Source of the DNA: Candidatus Planktophila limnetica
GTDB taxonomy: Bacteria > Actinomycetota > Actinomycetes > Nanopelagicales > Nanopelagicaceae
Length of the DNA: 64,000 bases
Assembly (NCBI RefSeq): GCF_002288365.1
Contig: NZ_CP016782.1
Coordinates: 62,001-126,000, forward strand
Direction: 5' to 3'
The notes beneath the pieces were generated by a model. The model saw only the letters and a program-made list of their open reading frames with translations, had not been told where the DNA came from and searched no databases. Below, piece after piece: positions 1 through 9,199 of the stretch; position 1 is the first letter of the stretch; every line of letters begins with the position of its first letter. A program made the position numbers and the translations under genes.

Positions 1-429
1 GTAATCGAGCATCAAAGCAACGCCAGCAATTTGTGCGACTACTGGTCCGAAGTTTTCCCTGGAGACAATGTAGGCACCACCAGTTTTCGTATAGACATCG
101 ATGACGTTGCGATAGGAAAGAGTGATGATCAAAAGAATTACTAGAACTATTGCCGTCATTGGCATCAAGATTGCAAAGGCTGCAATTCCAAAGGCTGGCA
201 AGAGCGCAATTAAAATCTGCTCGCTACCGTAGGCAGAGGATGAAATACAGTCTGAAGATAAAATACCAAGTGCGTACTTTTTATCTAATCTCTGGTGGCT
301 CAAGGTGTGACGATTAAGAGCGCCACCTAGTAAACGCCGCTTTATTTTGTAGGAAAGCGGATCTTTTAGGTGTGCATGTTCTTGCAAGGCGACCGGCTCC
401 GGCGCCCCATCTGTCCACGACTTCGGCAT
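1..429 (-). CDS. APC-family amino acid permease, N-terminal part
   Basis: The reverse strand reads as an open frame of 143 codons that runs off the window edge, so only the N-terminal part of the protein is visible. A hydrophilic stretch of about 50 residues precedes a motif rich in Ser and Gly (LSSDCISSSAYGSEQ). Two hydrophobic helices and a glycine-rich segment ending in ARG-GLU-ASN follow. This arrangement is typical of APC superfamily permeases in actinobacteria, and the LSSD.ISS.AYG pattern is characteristic of them. The substrate cannot be told from this fragment. The gene is divergent from the aldehyde dehydrogenase, with only 14 bp between the two starts. A TAAGAT box lies 9 bases upstream of the ATG, so its leader would be absent or a few bases long. 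Confidence 0.75.
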   Translation of the reverse strand, partial: MPKSWTDGAPEPVALQEHAHLKDPLSYKIKRRLLGGALNRHTLSHQRLDKKYALGILSSDCISSSAYGSEQILIALLPAFGIAAFAILMPMTAIVLVILLIITLSYRNVIDVYTKTGGAYIVSRENFGPVVAQIAGVALMLDY

Positions 430-431
430 AG

Positions 432-437
432 TAGACT
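432..437 (+). promoter_or_regulatory. -10 box of a probable leaderless promoter (gabD-like)
   Basis: TAGACT ends exactly 6 bases before the ATG at 444, so transcription should begin at the A of the start codon. No Shine-Dalgarno sequence is present. Confidence 0.6.
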
Positions 438-443
438 CATCTT

Positions 444-1862
444 ATGCGTACACAGATGTATATCGATGGTCAATGGGTTGATGGCATAACAACAATGCCT
501 GTCACCGATCCAAGTGACGGTTCCGTCATTGCAGAAGTAGCCGTTGCCGGCCCCGAACAATGCGAAGCAGCCGTTGCAGCCGCTGACCGCGCCGCAGCCG
601 ATTGGGCAAAGACCGCACCACGTGTTCGCTCTGAAATCTTGCGCAAAGCATTTGAAATCATGGTTGCCGAAGCAGATGCAATTGCAACGATTGTCTCTAA
701 AGAAAATGGCAAAGTTCTAACGGATGCCAAGGGTGAAGTTTTGTACGCCGCAGAATTCTTTCGTTGGTTTGCCGAAGAAGCAGTACGCGTCCCCGGAGAT
801 TTCCGTAAATCACCAAGTGGTGACAAGCGCATCCTTGTTACACACCAACCAATTGGTGTCTCACTTCTAATCACACCCTGGAACTTTCCTGCTGCAATGG
901 CCACACGCAAGATTGGTCCAGCAATTGCAGCGGGCTGCACAATGATTTTAAAACCAGCATCTGAAACTCCACTCACAGCACTCGCCATCGTTGACATCAT
1001 GGAACGCGCTGGAGTTCCTAAGGGAGTCATCAACGTCATCCTTCCTCAAAAAGTTGGCGAATCAATTTCAAAGATTTTGCATGATCCACGAGTAAAGAAT
1101 TTATCCTTCACAGGTTCCACAGAAGTTGGTCGCGTTCTTATTCGTGAGGCCGCTGACCGTGTCATCCGTTGCTCCATGGAACTCGGTGGCAACGCACCAT
1201 TTGTTGTCTTCGAAGATGCAGACATCCCTGCCGCAGTTGCAGGGCTAATGCTTGCCAAGATGCGAAACGGTGGCGCTGCCTGCACCGCGGCCAATCGTGT
1301 TTATGTGCAAAAGAGTGTGGCTGATCAATTTACAAAAGAGTTCTCACAAGCAATGTCACAACTGAAAATGGGTAAAGGCACAGATGCTGGAATACAACTC
1401 GGCGCAAGTGTCTCGATTAAAGAACGCAACAAGATTGCAGAACTAGTTGATGCTGCAGTAAAAGCTGGCGGAAAACTCCACACTGGTGGCAGCACACCGG
1501 AAGGCGCCGGCGCTTTCTATCCCGCCACAGTTATCTCTGTTGATAAATCAAATGACATTTTAAATCACGAAGTATTTGGTCCTGTTGCACCGATTGTTAC
1601 CTTTGATACGGATCAAGAAGCAATTCAACTTGCTAACTCCACAGACTTTGGATTAATTAGTTATGTATTTACAAAAGATCTTGCCCGCGCAATTCGCACA
1701 GCAGAAGCGATCGAATCAGGAATGGTTGCCATTAATAAAGGCGTCATCTCGGACCCTGCCGCACCATTTGGTGGCGTGAAGCAGAGCGGCCTAGGACGCG
1801 AAGGTGGATTCGATGGAATCCACGAGTTCCTCGAAACCAAATACATTGGAGTCGAGATTTAA
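444..1862 (+). CDS. gabD: NAD(P)-dependent succinate-semialdehyde dehydrogenase family protein
   Basis: This 472-residue aldehyde dehydrogenase probably oxidises succinate semialdehyde to succinate in the cytoplasm. The visible motifs are the coenzyme-binding TPWNFP segment, the FTGSTEVGR loop, the catalytic base Glu246 in MELGGN, and the catalytic Cys280 in GGAACTAANR. The length is normal for the family. The ALDH superfamily is broad, so the exact aldehyde is inferred from overall resemblance to GabD proteins and is less certain than the fold. The start at 444 is supported by a -10 box 6 bases upstream. The gene converges on a secreted-protein gene, and the two stop codons are only one base apart, leaving no room for a terminator. 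Confidence 0.85.
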   Translation: MRTQMYIDGQWVDGITTMPVTDPSDGSVIAEVAVAGPEQCEAAVAAADRAAADWAKTAPRVRSEILRKAFEIMVAEADAIATIVSKENGKVLTDAKGEVLYAAEFFRWFAEEAVRVPGDFRKSPSGDKRILVTHQPIGVSLLITPWNFPAAMATRKIGPAIAAGCTMILKPASETPLTALAIVDIMERAGVPKGVINVILPQKVGESISKILHDPRVKNLSFTGSTEVGRVLIREAADRVIRCSMELGGNAPFVVFEDADIPAAVAGLMLAKMRNGGAACTAANRVYVQKSVADQFTKEFSQAMSQLKMGKGTDAGIQLGASVSIKERNKIAELVDAAVKAGGKLHTGGSTPEGAGAFYPATVISVDKSNDILNHEVFGPVAPIVTFDTDQEAIQLANSTDFGLISYVFTKDLARAIRTAEAIESGMVAINKGVISDPAAPFGGVKQSGLGREGGFDGIHEFLETKYIGVEI

Positions 1863-1863
1863 A

Positions 1864-3069
1864 CTATTTTTTTAGCTTGTAACCCGCCGGACACTTAGGG
1901 CTAATTGCAGTTTTCTTAACTGTCTTTGTGCCCTTTACGCAGGTGATGGTTTTCTTTACTACTGGTGTAGCGGTTGGGGTTGCGGTTGGAGTTGGAACAA
2001 CAACTGTTTCGCCTTCCTTTAAAACATCAAAAGATTGAGTGTAAACATCAGACGCTAGTAATTCTGTCGTTGCTGGAACTTGGTAAGTCAAAGAACATTT
2101 TCCAGATGACATCATTTTTACGGAGAAACCAGAAGTAAAGCAGACTATTGGTGTAATTGAAGTAGGCAAAATCCATGCTTGTGATCCCGAATAAACCTGA
2201 GGTAATGCAAAGTATGCAGGAAACTCTTTTACGGTTTGATTTTCAACCTTAGAAATCGAGAGAGACTGCTTGACCTTGGCAGGCAAAATACTTACGGACT
2301 CTTCATATTTCTTTTCTAAGTAGTCCTTTGTTTTTGGAGTGCTAACCTTAAAACCACAGTAGCCTTCCTTTAAAAATTTGAGCTGAGCTGCTTCAGCCAC
2401 GCACACCAACGGAGTTACAGAAGTAATTGATAAATTTAGCCCAGCGACTTGTTGTTCAAAATAGTCACTTACTTTATAGGTCTCACCTGCTCGCCAAACA
2501 GGTACTACGCTCGAATTATATTTTGAAACATTTGTAAATTGGCTTTCGATTAAGGAATTGTAAGTTGGACCTTCGAAAGTTGAGTAGTTCAAATCCAAAT
2601 TACCATCATTTCGGACAAGTAATCCATTTTCTGCTCCAACGAGGGCTCTAAAGTTCTTAGGCTTAGTAATTCCAGTTTCATATTGATAATTAGTAGATTT
2701 ATTGTTCCGTGCCGAACTTAAACTGGGAACGTATACCCCTTGTGTAATATTTCTAGGGAGTTTTATCGAACCTTTAAATGTCACTTTTTGAAGTGTGGGA
2801 TTTATAGGACTATCAGTCCGGTTTAGATAAATTAAAAAATTAGAATTTTGGCTGTTTGAAAGTGTTACAACAAGAGAAGTGTTTTCAATACCTAGTGGAT
2901 GAGAGACCACAGCTTCAAAATTGACAGTTGTTTCATTCGAGAACAGTTCAATTTCATTGGGAGTGAAACTGAAAGATTCCACGACCGGATTCTCTGTTGC
3001 TGCGTTTGCTGCCGGAGCAATAACTCCAGCCAAAAGCAAAACCGCTACAAATAATGATTTGATCTTCAT
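1864..3069 (-). CDS. Secreted hypothetical protein with C-terminal Cys module
   Basis: I do not recognise a family for this 401-residue protein. It starts with a clear Sec signal peptide (lysine-containing n-region, hydrophobic core, alanine-rich cleavage region near residue 23). The body is predicted to be beta-rich with paired cysteines. A Pro/Thr linker (TPTATPTATP) follows, then a short C-terminal module with two cysteines (ITCVKG...PKCPAGYKLKK). That ending is of a type I associate with acI actinobacterial exported proteins. The start is supported by a Shine-Dalgarno sequence (GGGAG) about 7 bases upstream, and a TAGGGT box lies farther upstream. The base composition is more AT-rich than that of its housekeeping neighbours. 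It is likely a cell-surface or extracellular protein of unknown role. Confidence 0.7.
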   Translation of the reverse strand: MKIKSLFVAVLLLAGVIAPAANAATENPVVESFSFTPNEIELFSNETTVNFEAVVSHPLGIENTSLVVTLSNSQNSNFLIYLNRTDSPINPTLQKVTFKGSIKLPRNITQGVYVPSLSSARNNKSTNYQYETGITKPKNFRALVGAENGLLVRNDGNLDLNYSTFEGPTYNSLIESQFTNVSKYNSSVVPVWRAGETYKVSDYFEQQVAGLNLSITSVTPLVCVAEAAQLKFLKEGYCGFKVSTPKTKDYLEKKYEESVSILPAKVKQSLSISKVENQTVKEFPAYFALPQVYSGSQAWILPTSITPIVCFTSGFSVKMMSSGKCSLTYQVPATTELLASDVYTQSFDVLKEGETVVVPTPTATPTATPVVKKTITCVKGTKTVKKTAISPKCPAGYKLKK

Positions 3070-3136
3070 TGTTTTCTCCCTATTGGTATTGCCAAACCCT
3101 ATTACTGCAATTGCATGAAAGTACTGTTTTGTGCGG

Positions 3137-3221
3137 CGGAGGATAGGGGATTTGAACCCCTGAAAGGTTGCCCTTTACACGCTTTCCAAGCGTGCGCACT
3201 CGGCCGCTATGCGAATCCTCC
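3137..3221 (-). tRNA. tRNA-Ser (GGA)
   Basis: The reverse strand folds as a class II tRNA. It has a GGAGGAT acceptor pairing with ATCCTCC, anticodon loop CTTGGAAAG (anticodon GGA), a long variable arm (AAAGGGCAACCTTT) and T-loop GTTCAAATC. The discriminator is G and CCA is not encoded. A TATAGA/TAGAGT box about 12 bases upstream is a likely -10. Confidence 0.95.
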
Positions 3222-3251
3222 CGAGGGGAAGAACTCTATAGGTGCGCTAAC

Positions 3252-3257
3252 TATGCT
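3252..3257 (+). promoter_or_regulatory. -10 box of the SRP RNA promoter
   Basis: TATGCT ends 6 bases before A3264, which is the first base of the long terminal stem of the SRP RNA. This independently places the RNA 5' end. Confidence 0.5.
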
Positions 3258-3263
3258 TAGACC

Positions 3264-3356
3264 AGATCCCTCGTGCGGCGTTACCGCACTGAACTCCCCC
3301 AGGGTAGGAATACAGCAAGGGTAGGTGCGCTCTAGCGGGTGCACGAGGGATCCCTT
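3264..3356 (+). ncRNA. ffs: Signal recognition particle RNA (4.5S, small type)
   Basis: The terminal arms GATCCCTCGTGC (3265-3276) and GCACGAGGGATC (3341-3352) are perfectly complementary over 12 bp. Between them lies the conserved SRP domain IV signature: AGGGTAGGAA followed by a CAGCAAGGGTA-type arm. This is the Ffh-binding region that targets membrane and secreted proteins. The length of about 92 bases matches the small bacterial SRP RNA. A T-rich tail (TTAAGTTTTATT) follows the terminal stem and may end transcription. An SRP RNA placed just before dnaX is a known bacterial arrangement. Confidence 0.88.
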
Positions 3357-3400
3357 AAGTTTTATTGTTTAAGAATTATTTGAGTCGAGAAGGGGATGTG

Positions 3401-5089
3401 ATGTCACTAGCGTTGTATCGCAAGTATCGCCCTTCTGTATTTGCAGATGTTATTGGTCAAGAACATGTGACTGTTCCTTTAAGTAATGCATTGTCATCAG
3501 ATAAAACACATCATGCTTATTTATTCAGCGGTCCACGTGGTTGCGGTAAAACATCTAGCGCACGCATCATGGCTCGTTCACTCAATTGCGAAAAGGGGCC
3601 AACACCAACTCCATGCGGGCAGTGCCAATCATGCAAAGACTTAGTTGCAAATGGTCCAGGATCAATTGATGTTATTGAATTAGATGCAGCGACTCATGGT
3701 TTAGTCGATGATGCAAGAGATTTAAGAGATAAAGCTTTCTTTGCACCCGTTAATAGCAAGTACAAGATTTATATTATTGACGAAGCACACCAACTTGGGC
3801 CGGGTGCTGCAAATGCGTTGCTCAAAGTGGTTGAAGAGCCACCTCCTCACGTTATTTTTATCTTTGCCACAACAGAGCCAGAAAAACTGATTTCAACTAT
3901 CCGCTCACGTACACACCATTACCCATTCCGTTTAGTACCACCTGGAGTACTGACTGCGCATTTAGAAAAGATCTGTGCTGCAGAAGGTGTTGAAGTAGCT
4001 AAAGGTGTGCTGCCATTGGTGGTGCGCGCTAGTGGTGGTTCTGTGCGTGATGCGTTATCTGTGTTGGGTCAATTGCTTGCAGGCGCTGGCAAAGACGGCG
4101 TCAGTTATGACATCGCAGTGCAGCTACTTGGATTCACTGACGGTGCGTTGTTGGATGATGCAATCGATGCGCTGGCAGCACACGATGCAGCAACATTGTT
4201 TGCAACAATCGATCGCGTGATCGAAAGCGGTCATGATCCAAAGAGATTCACCGCAGACTTGCTAGAACGTCTACGCGATTTAATGATCGTGGATGCACTC
4301 GGTGAAACAAGTGCGAATTCAATCTTGCGCGATATGCCAGATGACCAACTAGAACGCATGCGCAATCAAGCACAGCGCATCGGTACTGCTTCACTTTCGC
4401 GCGCAGCAGACATCGCAGCAGATGGATTAACAGAAATGCGCGGTGCTACCGCACCACGATTGATTCTCGAACTCATTTGCGGCCGCATCTTGTTACCAAT
4501 AAGTGATGCAACAGAGACCGGATTACTTGCTCGAATCGAACGTTTAGAACGCGTTGAAAACATCGCGCCAATGCCTACTCTTTCCAAGAGTGCTCCTTCG
4601 GTGGAAGCTGTTAAACCTTCAAAGGTTTTACCTAGAGAAGAGACTAAAGAAGCACTTCCCGTGGCTTCGGAACAACCGATTGCGAAGAAGGCAACAGTTA
4701 GCACAATGGACATTGCTGGTCTTCGACGCATATGGCCTGACGTAATAGAAAATGTTAAGAAGCGTCGTAGATTGACGTGGTCACTGTTGTCCGCGAGCGC
4801 ACAAATCCTTGGTGTTGATGACACAAACATAACGATCGGAATCGTCAACGCCGGTGCACGTGATTCATTTGTGCGATCAGAAAGTGATGAGATTCTGCGC
4901 CAAGCATTTATTGAAGTTGTGGGACTTGATCGCAAGATTGAATGTGTTGTGGATCCATCAGTGAATCCAAGTACACCTGCAACGCGTGCGGTACGCGTCG
5001 ATGAATCACCGAGTGATGTTGAACAGCTCAGCGGTGCAGCGTTGTTAGCACGCGAACTAGGCGCACAAGTTATTACGGATAAGAAGTAA
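3401..5089 (+). CDS. dnaX: DNA polymerase III subunit gamma/tau
   Basis: This 562-residue protein is the clamp-loader ATPase of the replicative polymerase. The N-terminal AAA+ module has Walker A GPRGCGKT (Lys50), a four-cysteine zinc site ([16 protein letters not shown]), Walker B IIDEAH, and a sensor region. The C-terminal third is a variable tau-type linker plus a small domain. The ATG at 3401 is chosen because it gives the family start [11 protein letters not shown] and has a strong ribosome site (GAGAAGGGG) upstream; the in-frame TTG at 3365 would add an unrelated extension. No slippery frameshift site for a shorter gamma form was obvious. recR follows after 2 bases. The ybaB/ebfC gene that often sits between dnaX and recR is absent here. 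Confidence 0.95.
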   Translation: MSLALYRKYRPSVFADVIGQEHVTVPLSNALSSDKTHHAYLFSGPRGCGKTSSARIMARSLNCEKGPTPTPCGQCQSCKDLVANGPGSIDVIELDAATHGLVDDARDLRDKAFFAPVNSKYKIYIIDEAHQLGPGAANALLKVVEEPPPHVIFIFATTEPEKLISTIRSRTHHYPFRLVPPGVLTAHLEKICAAEGVEVAKGVLPLVVRASGGSVRDALSVLGQLLAGAGKDGVSYDIAVQLLGFTDGALLDDAIDALAAHDAATLFATIDRVIESGHDPKRFTADLLERLRDLMIVDALGETSANSILRDMPDDQLERMRNQAQRIGTASLSRAADIAADGLTEMRGATAPRLILELICGRILLPISDATETGLLARIERLERVENIAPMPTLSKSAPSVEAVKPSKVLPREETKEALPVASEQPIAKKATVSTMDIAGLRRIWPDVIENVKKRRRLTWSLLSASAQILGVDDTNITIGIVNAGARDSFVRSESDEILRQAFIEVVGLDRKIECVVDPSVNPSTPATRAVRVDESPSDVEQLSGAALLARELGAQVITDKK

Positions 5090-5091
5090 TA

Positions 5092-5700
5092 ATGAGTGGA
5101 ATGTATGAAGGTGCGATACAAGATTTAATTGATGCCTTGGGTCGCTTGCCTGGTGTGGGTCCAAAGAGCGCGCAGCGAATTGCTTTTCATATTCTGCAAT
5201 CAGATGCCGACATTGCTGCAGCATTGGTTGATGCAATTCGTACGGTGAAAGAACGCGTGAAGTTTTGCACGCAGTGCGGAAATGTTTCTGAAGAAACAGA
5301 GTGCCGTATTTGTCGCGACCCACGTCGTGATAACTCACAGATTTGTGTTGTTGAAGAGAGTAAAGATGTGATTGCGGTGGAGCGCACGCGAGAATTCCGT
5401 GGCAAGTACCACGTGCTCGGTGGAGCAATTAGTCCTATTGATGGAATCGGACCTGATCAATTAAGAATTAAAGAGCTGATGAGTCGTTTATCTGACTCAG
5501 CGATTACTGAAGTTATTTTGGCAACGGATCCAAACCTCGAAGGTGAGGCAACGGCCACCTATTTAGCTCGATTGATTAAGCCGCTAGATATAAAGGTCTC
5601 TCGTTTGGCCAGTGGTCTGCCAGTGGGCGGAGACCTTGAATACGCCGATGAAGTTACCCTTGGGCGAGCATTTGAAGGCAGAAGGAACGTCGAAAACTAA
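5092..5700 (+). CDS. recR: Recombination mediator RecR
   Basis: RecR acts with RecF/RecO to load RecA at gaps. The 202-residue protein has the expected order of parts: a helix-hairpin-helix near the N-terminus ([11 protein letters not shown]), a C4 zinc finger (CTQCGN...CRIC), then a Toprim domain ([10 protein letters not shown]) with the [11 protein letters not shown] segment. The length is normal for the family. It is translationally coupled to dnaX, starting 2 bases after the dnaX stop. Confidence 0.95.
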   Translation: MSGMYEGAIQDLIDALGRLPGVGPKSAQRIAFHILQSDADIAAALVDAIRTVKERVKFCTQCGNVSEETECRICRDPRRDNSQICVVEESKDVIAVERTREFRGKYHVLGGAISPIDGIGPDQLRIKELMSRLSDSAITEVILATDPNLEGEATATYLARLIKPLDIKVSRLASGLPVGGDLEYADEVTLGRAFEGRRNVEN

Positions 5701-5703
5701 GTA

Positions 5704-5742
5704 TCTCGTTATTTGAGATGCTCGAAGTCTCATAATTTGAGA
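5704..5742. promoter_or_regulatory. Two-copy palindromic element upstream of lysC
   Basis: TCTCGTTATTTGAGA (5704-5718) and TCTCATAATTTGAGA (5728-5742) are near-identical, each with inverted TCTC/GAGA ends, and their starts are 24 bases apart. A candidate -10, GATAAT, follows at 5748-5753, so the second copy would sit over the -35 to -18 region. This geometry suggests an operator; the binding protein is unknown. Confidence 0.4.
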
Positions 5743-5794
5743 AATCCGATAATACGGGTACAAAATCGCTTCTGAGCCTGTCATGCTTGGCCGT

Positions 5795-7066
5795 ATGGGA
5801 TTAATCGTTCAAAAGTACGGTGGGTCATCGGTGGCCGATGCCGAGGGCATGAAGCGGGTGGCTGCTCGCATCGTGGCCTCCAAACGCGATGGCAATCAAG
5901 TTGTTGTTGTGGTTTCGGCGATGGGAGACACAACCGATGAACTAATTGATCTAGCAAATCAGATCACTCCTATTCCGACCGGTCGCGAATTAGATATGTT
6001 GCTGACAGCGGGTGAACGAATTTCAATGGCATTACTTGCAATGGCAATTTCTAATTTAGGTCACGAAGCTCGTTCATTTACAGGCAGCCAAGCAGGCGTG
6101 ATTACAGATAGCGCACATGGTCGCGCTCGCATTATTGATGTGACACCAGGACGTATTCAAGAAGCGTTAGAAGAAGGCGCAATTGCAATCGTTGCTGGTT
6201 TTCAAGGAATTTCGCAAGATACAAAAGATGTAACAACACTTGGTCGAGGCGGATCAGATACAACTGCGGTTGCATTGGCTGCAGCGCTGGATGCAGATGT
6301 CTGCGAGATTTATACAGATGTTGATGGCGTCTTTAGTGCAGACCCACGAGTTGTGCCTGCGGCCCGCAAACTAAAGACAGTTACGTATGACGAGATGCTC
6401 GAACTAGCAGCATCTGGTGCAAAAGTTTTACATCTGCGTTGCGTTGAGTACGCACGCAGATATGACTTACCAATTCACGTCCGTTCATCTTTTACAACCA
6501 ACGAAGGAACATGGGTAGTTAAAAACCACCCTGAAGGAGGAAACATGGAGCAAGCAATCATCTCGGGTATCGCACACGATAAGACCGAAGCAAAGATCAC
6601 CATAGTTGGTGTACCAGATCGCACTGGTGTTGCTGCTCGCATCTTCCAAGCAATTGCCGATGCTGACATCAACATCGACATGATTGTTCAAAACGTTTCT
6701 GCAGCAGCTACTGGCCTAACAGATATTTCATTTACTCTGCCAAAGGCAGAAGGTGCTAATGCATCCAAGATTCTTAAGGCAATACAAGGTGAAGTTGGAT
6801 TTGCATCAATTCAATACGATGATCAAATCGGCAAGCTCTCACTCGTTGGTGCTGGCATGCGTTCACACCCAGGCGTAACAGCAACATTCTTTGCTGCGAT
6901 GTCAGAGGCTGGCGTAAACATCGAAATGATTTCAACATCAGAAATTCGTATCTCAATTATCTGCCGTGAATCAGACCTTGATGGCGCTGTAAAAGCAGCC
7001 CACACAGCCTTCGAACTAGATGCTGATCAAGTAGAAGCAGTTGTATATGGCGGCACGGGACGATGA
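5795..7066 (+). CDS. lysC: Aspartate kinase (alpha subunit; encodes beta subunit internally)
   Basis: LysC phosphorylates aspartate, the first step towards lysine, threonine, methionine and diaminopimelate. The kinase domain starts with [11 protein letters not shown] and contains [12 protein letters not shown] and [13 protein letters not shown]. Two ACT domains at the C-terminus bind the feedback amino acids. The start at ATG 5795 (423 residues) gives the usual N-terminus [13 protein letters not shown] 5783 would add MLGR. An internal in-frame ATG with a strong ribosome site lies at 6545 and is listed separately. The lysC stop overlaps the asd start (ATGA), so the two are one translational unit. 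The paired palindromes upstream may regulate it. Confidence 0.94.
   Translation: MGLIVQKYGGSSVADAEGMKRVAARIVASKRDGNQVVVVVSAMGDTTDELIDLANQITPIPTGRELDMLLTAGERISMALLAMAISNLGHEARSFTGSQAGVITDSAHGRARIIDVTPGRIQEALEEGAIAIVAGFQGISQDTKDVTTLGRGGSDTTAVALAAALDADVCEIYTDVDGVFSADPRVVPAARKLKTVTYDEMLELAASGAKVLHLRCVEYARRYDLPIHVRSSFTTNEGTWVVKNHPEGGNMEQAIISGIAHDKTEAKITIVGVPDRTGVAARIFQAIADADINIDMIVQNVSAAATGLTDISFTLPKAEGANASKILKAIQGEVGFASIQYDDQIGKLSLVGAGMRSHPGVTATFFAAMSEAGVNIEMISTSEIRISIICRESDLDGAVKAAHTAFELDADQVEAVVYGGTGR
6534..6547 (+). promoter_or_regulatory. Internal ribosome binding site and start inside lysC
   Basis: AAGGAGG at 6534-6540 lies 4 bases before the in-frame ATG at 6545. It is one of the best Shine-Dalgarno matches in the window, yet it sits in the middle of a coding region. 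Translation from it would give a 173-residue beta subunit consisting of the ACT domains, as known for Bacillus and Corynebacterium aspartokinase II. Confidence 0.75.
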
Positions 7067-8115
7067 GTAACAAACCTTCACTTGCAGTTGTTGGTGCCAC
7101 TGGAGCCGTTGGCACAGTAATGCTCAGTATTTTGTCTGAGCGTGCTGATGTGTGGGGCGAGATTCGTTTGATCGCGTCCGCTCGAAGTGCGGGAAAGAAA
7201 CTTAAATGCCGCGGTGAAGAACTCACAGTTGTTGCCTTATCGCCAGAGGCGTTCGACGGCATTGATGTTGCGATGTTTGATGTGCCAGATGAAGTTTCTG
7301 CTGAGTGGGCACCAATTGCGGCATCTCGTGGCGCAGTTGTTGTTGATAACTCGGGAGCATTTCGTATGGACGCCGATGTTCCGCTAGTTGTCCCAGAAGT
7401 AAATCCAGAGATGGTTAAGCAACGTCCGCGTGGAATTATCTCTAATCCAAATTGCACAACTCTTTCGATGATTGTTGCAATGGGTGCGCTACATAAAACT
7501 TACGGACTTAAAGAGTTAGTTGTCTCTTCTTATCAAGCAGCATCTGGTGCTGGTCAATCAGGTATTGATGCGCTTCGCGCGCAAATGAAACAAGTTGCTG
7601 GAACGGACGCGGGAGATGCAACTGGAGATCTTCGTAAACATGTGACAGACCTTGGTCCTTTTCCAGCGCCCCTTGCACTCAACGTTGTGCCATGGGCTGG
7701 TTCTTTAAAGGCAGATGGTTATTCATCTGAAGAATTAAAGGTTCGCAATGAATCACGAAAGATTCTTGGACTCGCAAACCTAAAGGTTTCTGCAACATGT
7801 GTTCGCGTGCCAGTTATTACAACGCACTCACTAACTGTGCATGCTGTCTTTGAGAAAGAACCATCACGTAAAGCAGCGCAAGATATTCTTGCTAACGCGG
7901 CTGGCGTTAAGTTGGTGGATGACCCTGAAAACTATAAGTTCCCAACACCGGCAGATGTAGTTGGCACAGATCCAACGTGGGTTGGTCGTGTTCGAAAGAG
8001 CATTGATGATCCAATGGCTTTAGACCTATTTGTGTGTGGTGACAATCTGCGCAAGGGTGCTGCGCTTAATACAGCACAGATTGCCGAACTACTTGCAGTT
8101 GAATTTACTAAGTAA
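7063..8115 (+). CDS. asd: Aspartate-semialdehyde dehydrogenase
   Basis: Asd reduces aspartyl phosphate with NADPH to aspartate semialdehyde, the branch point for lysine/DAP and threonine/methionine. The 350-residue protein has the Rossmann start VVGATGAVG, the catalytic Cys131 in SNPNCTT, and the [13 protein letters not shown] segment. Its ATG overlaps the lysC stop by 4 bases, consistent with channeling the LysC product in one operon. Confidence 0.95.
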   Translation: MSNKPSLAVVGATGAVGTVMLSILSERADVWGEIRLIASARSAGKKLKCRGEELTVVALSPEAFDGIDVAMFDVPDEVSAEWAPIAASRGAVVVDNSGAFRMDADVPLVVPEVNPEMVKQRPRGIISNPNCTTLSMIVAMGALHKTYGLKELVVSSYQAASGAGQSGIDALRAQMKQVAGTDAGDATGDLRKHVTDLGPFPAPLALNVVPWAGSLKADGYSSEELKVRNESRKILGLANLKVSATCVRVPVITTHSLTVHAVFEKEPSRKAAQDILANAAGVKLVDDPENYKFPTPADVVGTDPTWVGRVRKSIDDPMALDLFVCGDNLRKGAALNTAQIAELLAVEFTK

Positions 8116-8124
8116 GGTATACCT

Positions 8125-8577
8125 ATGGGCATTAAAGAAACTTTGCAAGCAAACCTGACCGAAGCAATTCGCAGCCGAGATGAAATCGTTTCGGGCACGA
8201 TTCGTATGGTGTTGACTGCGATTACCAATGAAGAAGTATCAGGTAAAGAAGCACGCGTGCTGACAGATGCCGAAATTATTACTGTGCTTTCACGTGAGGC
8301 AAAGAAGCGCCGCGAAGCAGCAGAGGCGTTTGCTGATGCAGGTCGCGCGGATAAAGCAGCTCTTGAAAAAGCAGAGGGTGAAGTTATTGCTAAGTATTTG
8401 CCTGAGCAGATGAGCGAAGATGAGATTAAGAAACTTATTGCCGCGGCCATTGCACAAACTGGTGCAAGTGGACCTGGCGATATGGGCAAAGTAATGGGTG
8501 TTATTAAAGGACAAACTGCAGGAAAAGCAGATGGTGGAACAGTCTCTGGTCTAGTGAAAGAAGCGTTAAACAAATGA
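8125..8577 (+). CDS. GatB/YqeY domain protein
   Basis: This 150-residue helical protein matches the free-standing YqeY family, which resembles the tRNA-binding tail of the GatB amidotransferase subunit. The pattern is an N-terminal helix (KETLQANLTEAIRSRDEI), an Arg-rich middle, KYLPEQMSEDEI, and a glycine-rich end with GKVMGVIK. A direct role is not established; tRNA binding is inferred from the GatB tail. It follows asd by 9 bases and overlaps the next small gene by 4 bases. Confidence 0.85.
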   Translation: MGIKETLQANLTEAIRSRDEIVSGTIRMVLTAITNEEVSGKEARVLTDAEIITVLSREAKKRREAAEAFADAGRADKAALEKAEGEVIAKYLPEQMSEDEIKKLIAAAIAQTGASGPGDMGKVMGVIKGQTAGKADGGTVSGLVKEALNK

Positions 8578-8729
8578 AATATGAATACGCAACAGTTCCA
8601 TTGTTATCTCATGCAACAAAGCAGATCCTTGATACATGGGGTTCTGATGGCTGGGAACTCGTACAAGTAATTCCTGCACCCGGCACTGGCGAACAACTAG
8701 TTGCTTACATGAAGCGAGAAGTTAAGTGA
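8574..8729 (+). CDS. Small conserved protein, DUF4177-like (51 aa)
   Basis: A 51-codon frame begins at an ATG overlapping the upstream stop (ATGA) and ends in a TGA that overlaps the GTG of the RidA gene. The sequence MKYEYATVPL...DGWELVQVIP matches the short DUF4177-type pattern (YEY.T...DGWELV). Overlaps with coding genes on both sides and strong family resemblance make it a real gene despite its length. It probably folds as a small beta-sheet protein; its function is unknown. The same neighbour (RidA) is common in actinobacteria. Confidence 0.8.
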   Translation: MKYEYATVPLLSHATKQILDTWGSDGWELVQVIPAPGTGEQLVAYMKREVK

Positions 8730-9190
8730 GCACCGATGTTCGCGCAAAGCTTGCAGAACTTGGTCTAGAACTTCCTGTTGCTGCAAAGCCACTTGCCGCA
8801 TACGTTCCAGCGGTTCGCACAGGAAACATAGTTTTTACTGCAGGTCAATTGCCATTAGTAAATGGCGAGATGGCAGGCACTGGAAAAGTTGGTGACAGCG
8901 TCACACCTGAGCGCGCTAAGGAGCTTGCACAGGTTTGCGCACTTAATGCTTTAGCAGCTGTTGCACTGGTGGCAGACGTAAACAAAATTTCTAAAGTTAT
9001 CCGCGTAGTTGGTTATGTAAATGGCGCATCTGGATATATCGCGCACCCTGCAGTTGTAAACGGCGCATCAGAACTCTTTGTACACATTTGGGGTGAAGCA
9101 GGAAAGCATGCACGTTCTGCTATTGGTGTTGCTGAATTACCTTTGGATTCTCCCGTTGAAATTGAGTTAACGGTAGAAATCGCGGATTAG
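8726..9190 (+). CDS. RidA/YjgF family protein
   Basis: RidA-type proteins hydrolyse reactive enamine/imine intermediates made by PLP enzymes. This 154-residue version belongs to the longer actinobacterial subgroup. The features are the TGNIVFTAGQLP segment, LNALAAV helix and a final GVAELPLDSPVEIELT strand. The strictly conserved arginine of canonical RidA (CESR motif) is not clearly present, so deaminase activity is uncertain. It starts at a GTG overlapping the stop of the DUF4177-like gene. Its TAG stop doubles as the start of the next promoter's -10 box. Confidence 0.85.
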   Translation: MSTDVRAKLAELGLELPVAAKPLAAYVPAVRTGNIVFTAGQLPLVNGEMAGTGKVGDSVTPERAKELAQVCALNALAAVALVADVNKISKVIRVVGYVNGASGYIAHPAVVNGASELFVHIWGEAGKHARSAIGVAELPLDSPVEIELTVEIAD

Positions 9191-9193
9191 TTT
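9188..9193 (+). promoter_or_regulatory. -10 box overlapping the upstream stop codon
   Basis: TAGTTT uses the TAG stop of the RidA gene and ends 6 bases before ATG 9200. It supports that start and predicts a leaderless mRNA. Confidence 0.5.
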
Positions 9194-9199
9194 TTGCCC

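Noticed and set aside
3365-3400. Upstream TTG start for dnaX
   Set aside because: It adds 12 residues not seen in DnaX; ATG 3401 gives the conserved N-terminus and has a good ribosome site.
4366-5121. Long reverse-strand frame opposite dnaX
   Set aside because: It lacks a recognisable family, overlaps a well-conserved gene, and its composition is that of an antisense shadow.
5783-5794. lysC start at ATG 5783
   Set aside because: It adds MLGR before the conserved [13 protein letters not shown] 5795 is preferred, though no strong ribosome site separates the two.
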